Below, in pieces: positions 5,828 through 10,685 of a DNA stretch of 10,685 nucleotides. The stretch comes from an uncultured Bacilli bacterium (GTDB lineage Bacteria > Bacillota_I > Bacilli_A > RF39 > UBA660): positions 1 through 10,685 of the forward strand of contig CANRDR010000040.1 of assembly GCA_947629425.1 (NCBI GenBank), read 5' to 3'. Position 1 is the stretch's first letter, and every line of letters begins with the position of its first letter. A program made the position numbers and the translations under genes. The notes under the pieces were generated by a model. It did not search any database, was not told the origin of the DNA, and saw only the letters and a program-made list of their open reading frames with translations.

Positions 5828-6727
5828 ATGAAAAAATTTAAAGATTATATAGTTAATGCATTTTATGGATTTGCAATGGCTTTAGCAGATAGTGTACCTG
5901 GCGTGTCGGGTGGTACTGTAGCATTTTTATTAGGTTTTTATGATAAATTTATAAATTCATTAAATTCTCTAATATCAAAAAATAAACAAAATAAAAAATA
6001 TGGAATAAAATTTTTAATTAAGTTAGGTATAGGTTGGATTATAGGTATGGCTTCTAGTGTATTAATATTAACTAGTGTATTTGAAACTCATATTTATAAA
6101 GTAAGTTCTTTATTTATGGGCTTTATTATATTATCCATACCAATTATAATTATGGAAGAAAAAGATGTATTGAAAGGTAAATACATAAATATAATATTTA
6201 CAATAATAGGAATTCTTTTAGTAGCATTAATTACTTATTTTAATAATAATGCTGTTAGTAATGTAGATATAACCAATTTAAGTTTTGGTAATATAATATA
6301 TATATTCTTAGTAGGTGGAATAGCTATATCAGCAATGGTACTTCCCGGTATAAGTGGTTCAACATTACTTTTAATATTTGGTTTATATATACCAATTATT
6401 AATGGAATTAAAGATTTATTACATTTTGACTTTTCATCATTTTTTGCATTATTTGTATTTGGATTAGGTGTATTAACTGGTATATTTTCAATAATTAAAT
6501 TATTAAAAAAAGCATTAGAAAAATATAGAAGTCAAACTATATATACAATAATAGGTTTGATGATTGGTTCACTTTATGCAATTGTTATGGGACCAACTAC
6601 ATTAGATGTTCCAGTACCTGCTATGACATTTAAAACATTTAATATATTATTCTTTTTAATAGGTGCTTTAATAGTATTTGGAATGCAGTATACTAAACAT
6701 GTAATGGAGAAAAAGAAAAAACTTTGA
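5828..6727 (+). CDS. popT: DUF368 undecaprenyl-phosphate translocase (PopT family)
   Basis: DUF368 proteins (PopT) were recently shown to return undecaprenyl phosphate, the lipid carrier of wall synthesis, across the cytoplasmic membrane for reuse. The 299-residue protein has the family's two related re-entrant motifs: DSVPGVSGGTVAFLLGFY at residues 21-38 and SAMVLPGISGSTLLLIFGLY at about 168-187. Each carries the P-G-x-S-G core. About eight hydrophobic helices surround them, for example 63-83, 92-110, 120-137, 154-171, 203-224, 236-254 and 271-286. Length and layout are typical for the family. It has its own −10 box and ribosome site, so it is probably a single-gene unit. Its TGA stop lies inside a terminator hairpin that also serves the convergent gene. 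The family call is firm; the transport function rests on family knowledge. Confidence 0.9.
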   Translation: MKKFKDYIVNAFYGFAMALADSVPGVSGGTVAFLLGFYDKFINSLNSLISKNKQNKKYGIKFLIKLGIGWIIGMASSVLILTSVFETHIYKVSSLFMGFIILSIPIIIMEEKDVLKGKYINIIFTIIGILLVALITYFNNNAVSNVDITNLSFGNIIYIFLVGGIAISAMVLPGISGSTLLLIFGLYIPIINGIKDLLHFDFSSFFALFVFGLGVLTGIFSIIKLLKKALEKYRSQTIYTIIGLMIGSLYAIVMGPTTLDVPVPAMTFKTFNILFFLIGALIVFGMQYTKHVMEKKKKL

Positions 6728-6742
6728 TCAATCAAAGTTTTT
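6717..6742. terminator. Bidirectional terminator overlapping both convergent stop codons
   Basis: A perfect 12-bp inverted repeat, AAAAACTTTGAT (6717-6728) with ATCAAAGTTTTT (6731-6742), is separated by 2 nt. The last bases would open to form a larger loop. T runs follow on both strands. The TGA of popT (6725-6727) is inside the left arm, and the right arm runs into the TAA of the minus-strand gene (6741-6743). Confidence 0.85.
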
Positions 6743-7847
6743 ATATGCCTTTAATTCTATTAGTAACATTGTTTTCAATGTTATTTTCAGTTTCTTTAAT
6801 TATTTCATCATTTATTGATAATGATGTATCTTTTTTTGCCATTTCTAAAATCTTATATATTTCAGATAAACGTTTAATATTTTCTAAACTTTCAGTATTA
6901 TCTAAATAATAATATATTCCAGGTTCTGTATTAGTTCCAAAAGTACCATATGAAACATTTTTATATTCTTGAGGTAATGATGCAACTAATTGTTCATTTT
7001 CTTTATCAATAATATCAAATATTTTTTCAAAAACATTAGATGATATCAAATTATTTATAAAATAATTACAGTTATTTACATAATCTATATTGCTATCTCT
7101 TTCTGGTAAGTTAACATTAACTTCTTTAAAATAATCTTTATAAGGAATAAACTTACTCATATTTTTAGCAATTTTATTAAATAATTCACTCTTTTTATTT
7201 TCTTCTATTAATGGATTATTCAAATAATTAGATATATCATCATTTAAATCAGGTATTATTTCATTTAATTCATTTATTTCTCTAGATATTTTCTTATTAT
7301 TAGATATTAATCCTAATTTATTATAATTTATATCTTTTCCATTTAATAAATCATTTAAAACTATCTTTTCGTTTTCATTAGATTGGCCTAAATAGACTTT
7401 AGTAAGTTGTCTAAGTACTGCGTTACTTTGTTTAGAATCTAAATTTAGAGCAAAAGTTTCATAAGATATAGTTTGTTTTTTTGATTGTTCTAAAAATTCT
7501 TTTTTATTATAAATTATATTTTTTAAACGTTCTAATTCATTATATATTCCTTTTAATATATGTTTAGATTTATGTTTAGGAATTTCATCAACTAAATTTT
7601 GATATTTTTCTTTACAATATTTATCAAAATATGAATTATCTTGTTTCATCATATCTAAAGACATATTAAAACTGTTATTATGTAAAAATGTAGCAACGTC
7701 TCTTAATATTTCTAAATAATGTGTATCTTCTTTAGTCCATTTTTCTTCTTCTTTTAAATCTTCACTAAAACGATTTTCTTTATAGTAATTCGCTTTTTTT
7801 TCTAATTGTTCTACTAATTCATTAATTTTATTTATCGCTTGTTCCAT
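6741..7847 (-). CDS. Hypothetical helical cytoplasmic protein, 368 aa
   Basis: I do not recognise this protein. It is 368 residues, rich in Asn, Lys, Glu and Ile, with no signal peptide, membrane helix, nucleotide-binding loop or Cys cluster. Most of it looks helical. The N-terminal stretch (about 1-25, EQAINKINELVEQLEKKANYY) is coiled-coil-like, as are patches near 100-130 and 185-235. A less charged segment with SYGTFGTNTEPGIYYYLDN near 298-316 may be a compact C-terminal fold. I chose the ATG at 7847 because a perfect GGAGG lies 6 nt upstream; an in-frame ATG seven codons earlier has no such site. The gene diverges from ezrA through a mirror-image control region, and its start overlaps a 30-codon ORF in another frame. 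A role linked to division is only a suggestion from position. Confidence 0.8.
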   Translation of the reverse strand: MEQAINKINELVEQLEKKANYYKENRFSEDLKEEEKWTKEDTHYLEILRDVATFLHNNSFNMSLDMMKQDNSYFDKYCKEKYQNLVDEIPKHKSKHILKGIYNELERLKNIIYNKKEFLEQSKKQTISYETFALNLDSKQSNAVLRQLTKVYLGQSNENEKIVLNDLLNGKDINYNKLGLISNNKKISREINELNEIIPDLNDDISNYLNNPLIEENKKSELFNKIAKNMSKFIPYKDYFKEVNVNLPERDSNIDYVNNCNYFINNLISSNVFEKIFDIIDKENEQLVASLPQEYKNVSYGTFGTNTEPGIYYYLDNTESLENIKRLSEIYKILEMAKKDTSLSINDEIIKETENNIENNVTNRIKGI

Positions 7848-7920
7848 TATTTTCCTCCAATAAACCATTTACTTTAACTAATATTGTTTCTAAATTTATT
7901 AAGTAGTTAATATTATTCAT
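7828..7920 (-). CDS. 30-codon ORF overlapping the start of the 368-aa gene
   Basis: On the minus strand a strong ribosome site (AGAAGGAAGTG) precedes an ATG at 7920. It opens a 30-residue reading frame, MNNINYLINLETILVKVNGL followed by LEENNGTSDK, ending in TAA at 7828. It overlaps the first 20 nt of the 368-aa gene in another frame and contains that gene's GGAGG. It is the first start codon downstream of a good −35/−10 promoter, and its initiation region nearly matches that of ezrA, which argues that it is translated. It may be a small amphipathic protein translated in coupling with the larger one, a leader peptide, or the remnant of a longer N-terminus split by a frameshift. No function is assigned. 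Confidence 0.55.
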   Translation of the reverse strand: MNNINYLINLETILVKVNGLLEENNGTSDK

Positions 7921-7942
7921 AACACACTTCCTTCTAAAATAA

Positions 7943-7971
7943 AGTATATAAGAATAAAGACTAAAAGTAAA
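7943..7971 (-). promoter_or_regulatory. Sigma-A promoter of the 30-codon ORF and 368-aa gene
   Basis: On the minus strand TTTACT (7971-7966) and TATACT (7948-7943) are separated by exactly 17 nt. Transcription would start near 7936, just before the AAGGAAGTGT ribosome-site repeat. Confidence 0.65.
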
Positions 7972-7986
7972 GAAAATATCAAAAGT

Positions 7987-8015
7987 TTTACTTTTATTTT
8001 ATATATATATATGAT
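7987..8015 (+). promoter_or_regulatory. Sigma-A promoter of ezrA
   Basis: TTTACT (7987-7992) and TATGAT (8010-8015) are separated by 17 nt. Transcription would start near 8022, leaving a leader of about 23 nt with AAGGAAG (8030-8036) as ribosome site. Confidence 0.65.
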
Positions 8016-8044
8016 AGAATTTATATTATAAGGAAGTGTATTAT

Positions 8045-9757
8045 ATGAATACTTATGTTTTGTTTGGTATAGCATATTTAATAATTATAATAATACTTAT
8101 ATTAACAATGTTTATAATAATAAATAAACATATGAAAAATAAATATAATAATGCTTTAAAATACTTAGAAAGAGATAAAAATTTAATAATAAGTGCATCA
8201 ATATTAAGTGAATTAAATAAAGTAGAATCTTTAATTAATAATAAAGAATTAGAAAAAAAATATGAAAATTGGAAAAATAAATTTAAAAATATAAAAGATA
8301 AAGAAGTACCTAAAATAACAGATGAACTAATAAATGTAGAAGAAAAAATAAAATCAAAAAGATATAAAGAAATAGAACGTGAACTTGCTAAAATAGAATT
8401 AGATATATATTTTATTAAAAGTAGAAGTAAAGTTTTATTAGATGAAATTAGAGAAATAACTACTAGTGAAAGCAAAAATAGAGAAATAGTTACTAAATTA
8501 AAAAGTAAATATAGAGAAATATTAGTAAAATATAACAATAATAAAGAAGATTATGAAATAATTTCTAGTCCTATAGAATTACAGTTTGAAAATATAGATA
8601 AATTATTTAGTGTTTTTGAAACCAATATGGAAAATAATAATTATACTGAAGTAAGTAAAATAGTAAAAGCATTAGATGATACAATAGGTAATTTAGGAGT
8701 TGTAATAGAAGAAGCTCCATCTATAATATTAATGGGAAAAGTTTTAATACCTAAAAAAATTAAAGATACACATGAAATATATGACAAAATGGTAAAAGAT
8801 GGCTATAATTTAGATTATTTAAAAATAGATTATAATATAGAAGAATCAGAAAAAAAGATTGCAGATATATTTGATAGATTAAATGTATTAAATTTAGTTG
8901 ATTCTATATTTGAATTAAAAACTATATTAGATTATTATGATAATTTATATAATGATTTTGAAAGAGAAAAAATAAGTAAAAAAATGTTTATGGATTATAC
9001 TAGAACATTAGGTATAAGAAGTAAAAAGATATTAAATGTAATAAATGGTTTAGTTAAAAAAATAGATGATATTAAATACAGCTATGATTTAACAGATGAT
9101 GAAGTTAAAATAATAGATGAAATTAATCTAACTGGAAAAACTATTAAAAGTGAATATGAAGCTATAATGGAAGATTATAGAAATAAATTATATTCATATT
9201 CTAAATTAAATAAACAAATGGAATTATTAAATGTTAAAATATCTAAAACAGAAGATAAATTAGATTATACTTTAAAAAGTTTAGGTAGTTTAAAAGAAGA
9301 TGAATTAAGAGCAAGAGAACAATTAGAAGAAATAAAAAATATATTACGTAGTGCTAAAGAAAAGATTACCAGTTATAAACTTCCTGTAATACCAAAATGT
9401 TATTATATAGAATTAGAAGAAGCAACTGAGGCTATAAGAGAAATGATTAAAGAATTAGAGGCTAAACCAATAAGTATAAAAACATTAAATATAAGAGTAG
9501 ATACTGCAAGAGATTTAGTATTAAAACTATATAATACAAGTAATGAAACAATAAAAACAGCATGGATGGCAGAAAATGCTATTGTATATGGTAATAGATA
9601 TAGAGTAAGTAATAAAGAAATAGATGCTGGTTTAGAAAAAGCAAGTTCTTTATTTATGAAAGGTAATTTTAAATTATCTTTAGAAAGTTCTATTAATGCA
9701 ATTAATATAGTAGAACCAGGTATTCATAAACGATTATTAGATGCGTATAAAAAGTGA
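8045..9757 (+). CDS. ezrA: Septation ring formation regulator EzrA
   Basis: EzrA is a membrane-anchored division protein of Bacilli that binds FtsZ, limits extra Z-rings and links the ring to cell-wall synthesis. The 570-residue protein matches the usual length (about 560-570). One N-terminal membrane helix (about residues 4-27) is followed by a basic stop (NKHMKNKY). The rest is a long cytoplasmic series of charged helical, spectrin-like repeats. The C-terminal block (NRYR, then LFMKGNFKLSLESSINAI and VEPGIHKR) fits the family's conserved C-terminus. I chose ATG 8045 because AAGGAAG (8030-8036) lies 8 nt upstream; the in-frame GTG at 8036 overlaps that site. The gene diverges from the 368-aa gene with a matching control region. 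Its stop overlaps the ribosome site of the next gene, so the two are probably coupled. Confidence 0.9.
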   Translation: MNTYVLFGIAYLIIIIILILTMFIIINKHMKNKYNNALKYLERDKNLIISASILSELNKVESLINNKELEKKYENWKNKFKNIKDKEVPKITDELINVEEKIKSKRYKEIERELAKIELDIYFIKSRSKVLLDEIREITTSESKNREIVTKLKSKYREILVKYNNNKEDYEIISSPIELQFENIDKLFSVFETNMENNNYTEVSKIVKALDDTIGNLGVVIEEAPSIILMGKVLIPKKIKDTHEIYDKMVKDGYNLDYLKIDYNIEESEKKIADIFDRLNVLNLVDSIFELKTILDYYDNLYNDFEREKISKKMFMDYTRTLGIRSKKILNVINGLVKKIDDIKYSYDLTDDEVKIIDEINLTGKTIKSEYEAIMEDYRNKLYSYSKLNKQMELLNVKISKTEDKLDYTLKSLGSLKEDELRAREQLEEIKNILRSAKEKITSYKLPVIPKCYYIELEEATEAIREMIKELEAKPISIKTLNIRVDTARDLVLKLYNTSNETIKTAWMAENAIVYGNRYRVSNKEIDAGLEKASSLFMKGNFKLSLESSINAINIVEPGIHKRLLDAYKK

Positions 9758-9765
9758 GGAATATT

Positions 9766-10527
9766 ATGTATTGTGAAAAATGTGGTAGCAAATTAAATAA
9801 AGGAATATGTCCTAATTGTAATAAAAATAATGTAAAGAAAACAAATAATTATGCAATAATAGGTTTTGTATTATCATTCTTTGTATCTATTGCAGGTTTG
9901 ATTCTTTCTATTATAGGTTTGAAAAAAAGTAAAGATTTTAATGATGGAAAAGGACTAAGTATAGCAGGTATTATAATTTCTTCAATATTATTAGTTATAA
10001 AGATATTTGTTATAGTTATTGCTATTTTAGGCTTTATATATTCTTTTAATAAATATCCGAATTTAAAAAAAGATATCTTAGATAATATAAGAGATAGTAT
10101 TGATAATTATGATGATTATTATGACGATATTTATGATAATCAATATGATGATATATATGATAATACAAATAATAATTTATATGAAATAACTGATGATTAT
10201 TATGAACTACCTACTATAGAAACTAATGATTTTAGATTTGAAAAATTTTTTATAGATGATGACTTATATAGAATAGGTGCATATAATGTAATTAATAAAA
10301 CTAATGTTGGTAAAGGTTTAGAATTGCATGTAAGTTTTTATGATGATTATAGAAATTATTTAACAGAGTTTGATATTTCTAAATGTTATAGTAATATATT
10401 AGAAACTGATGAATTATATTTAACACCTAATGTAAGTAAAAAAATAGACATTCCATTAAATAATCAAGAATGTGGTATAGATTTAGTTAAATTTAGACAA
10501 GCAGAATATTTTTCTATAGATAATTAA
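9766..10527 (+). CDS. Zinc-ribbon DUF4190-like membrane protein
   Basis: The 253-residue protein starts with a short zinc ribbon (MYCEKCGSKLNKGICPNCNK; C3, C6, C15, C18). Two hydrophobic segments follow (about 29-50 and 65-93) around a KKSKDFNDGKGLS turn, the pattern of DUF4190 proteins. Next comes a low-complexity, strongly acidic, Tyr-rich stretch (about 110-146, repeated Y-D-D-I-Y-D units). A C-terminal region of about 100 residues with alternating strands and two Cys (FEKFFIDDDLYRIGAYNV... to ISKCYSN and NQECGID) is probably a small beta domain. Topology is unclear because the second segment could be one long helix or a hairpin. I chose ATG 9766 because GTGAGGA (9754-9760) is its ribosome site; the GTG at 9754 lies within it. 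The gap to ezrA is 8 nt, so co-transcription and coupling are likely. Function is unknown; a partner role in division is inference from position. Confidence 0.75.
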   Translation: MYCEKCGSKLNKGICPNCNKNNVKKTNNYAIIGFVLSFFVSIAGLILSIIGLKKSKDFNDGKGLSIAGIIISSILLVIKIFVIVIAILGFIYSFNKYPNLKKDILDNIRDSIDNYDDYYDDIYDNQYDDIYDNTNNNLYEITDDYYELPTIETNDFRFEKFFIDDDLYRIGAYNVINKTNVGKGLELHVSFYDDYRNYLTEFDISKCYSNILETDELYLTPNVSKKIDIPLNNQECGIDLVKFRQAEYFSIDN

Positions 10528-10537
10528 AAATTAAATA

Positions 10538-10566
10538 TTGTGCATAATTAAATTATAAAGTATAAT
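10538..10566 (+). promoter_or_regulatory. Candidate promoter at the right edge
   Basis: A perfect TATAAT (10561-10566) lies 17 nt after TTGTGC (10538-10543, three of six bases). Transcription would start near 10573 and run out of the window. Confidence 0.5.
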
Positions 10567-10572
10567 GTAAAT

Positions 10573-10685
10573 AGAGTAAGAAAGTACTCAATAAGAAAAA
10601 TTAAAAATTATATACGAAGAGATTAAATTATATAACCAATCTCTCTCATAGAAACATTTGTTTGGTATGGGGGGGGTTATACTTA
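10573..10685 (+). other. Possible structured leader RNA, truncated by the window
   Basis: More than 110 nt follow the putative start site without an evident gene. GAGTA (10574-10578) pairs with TACTC (10585-10589). AGAGATT (10618-10624) pairs with AATCTCT (10638-10644). TATAACC (10631-10637), inside the loop of that hairpin, is perfectly complementary to GGTTATA (10675-10681). The last two pairings together form an H-type pseudoknot. A run of eight G (10669-10676) is striking in such A+T-rich DNA. I match it to no known riboswitch, T-box or stable RNA. The ATG at 10667-10669, which opens onto the G run, has no ribosome site. Confidence 0.35.

Larger units (their letters stand above)
7924..8039. 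repeat. Mirror-image (inverted-repeat) divergent control region
   Basis: Two pairs of inverted repeats share nearly one centre (7979 and 7981-7982). The outer arms are AAGGAAGTGT at 8030-8039 and its reverse complement at 7924-7933, which are the ribosome sites of the two diverging genes. The inner arms are TTTACTTTTA at 7987-7996 and its reverse complement at 7962-7971, which hold the two −35 boxes. The 17-nt promoter spacing is the same on both sides. Confidence 0.8.

Noticed and set aside
6724..6909. 61-codon plus-strand frame after popT
   Set aside because: It lies over the terminator and the 3' end of the minus-strand 368-aa gene and has no ribosome site.
8036..8044. GTG start for ezrA, and similar upstream GTG/ATG starts at 883, 2137, 7868 and 9754
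   Set aside because: The starts at 883, 2137, 8036 and 9754 overlap the ribosome site of the next in-frame ATG, and the one at 7868 lacks a ribosome site; the downstream ATGs have proper spacing.
8053..8538. 161-codon minus-strand frame inside ezrA
   Set aside because: The hydrophobic Leu/Ile/Ser product is the usual antisense of a Lys/Glu/Asn-rich helical protein; ezrA is clearly the real gene.
10667..10685. A gene starting ATG-GGG-GGG-GTT at the right edge
   Set aside because: No ribosome site lies upstream and only six codons are visible; the frame cannot be tested within the window.
10669..10685. 5' end of a tmRNA (GGGG-rich start)
   Set aside because: tmRNA genes begin with a G run, but no −10 box lies just upstream and the diagnostic TTCGAC region would lie beyond the window.

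Overview
The window is very A+T-rich DNA from a low-G+C Gram-positive bacterium (Bacillota, most likely class Bacilli). Evidence for this is a 6S RNA upstream of tcdA, a T-box leader in front of thrS, the division protein EzrA and a CotY/CotZ-type spore coat protein. The standard bacterial code is used: tryptophan is TGG and several genes end in TGA, so this is not a Mycoplasma with reassigned UGA. The extreme A+T bias, the short ThrRS without a TGS domain and the spore coat gene together suggest a reduced-genome, uncultured, spore-forming Bacilli lineage near the Erysipelotrichia/RF39 group. That placement is inference.

Layout, left to right. (1) 1-641: the 3' part of a CDF-family (CzcD-like) metal exporter. 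(2) About 705-880: a 6S RNA directly upstream of tcdA (895-1563), which acts in tRNA t6A modification. (3) 1584-2039, minus strand: a cysteine-rich CotY/CotZ spore coat protein with a sigma-K-like promoter. (4) 2146-2460: a small membrane-anchored PTS EIIB-like protein whose phosphorylatable Cys is replaced by Asn. (5) 2578-3138: a six-helix membrane protein. (6) About 3175-3363: a threonine-specific T-box leader controlling a two-gene operon of an MBL-fold hydrolase (3381-4010) and thrS (4007-5770), which overlap by 4 bp. (7) 5828-6727: a DUF368/PopT undecaprenyl-phosphate translocase. (8) 6741-7847, minus strand: a 368-aa protein of unknown function, preceded by an overlapping 30-codon ORF (7828-7920). 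(9) 8045-9757: ezrA, followed with almost no gap by a zinc-ribbon membrane protein (9766-10527). (10) 10528-10685: non-coding at the window edge, with a promoter and a possible pseudoknotted leader RNA.

Most genes are housekeeping: metal export, tRNA modification and charging, lipid-carrier recycling and division. They are packed tightly, and several intrinsic terminators overlap stop codons. The least explained parts are the Cys-less EIIB-like protein, the mirror-image control region between ezrA and the divergent unknown gene, the 30-codon ORF there, the membrane protein coupled to ezrA, and the structured right edge. I found no CRISPR array, transposon, phage gene or tRNA gene.
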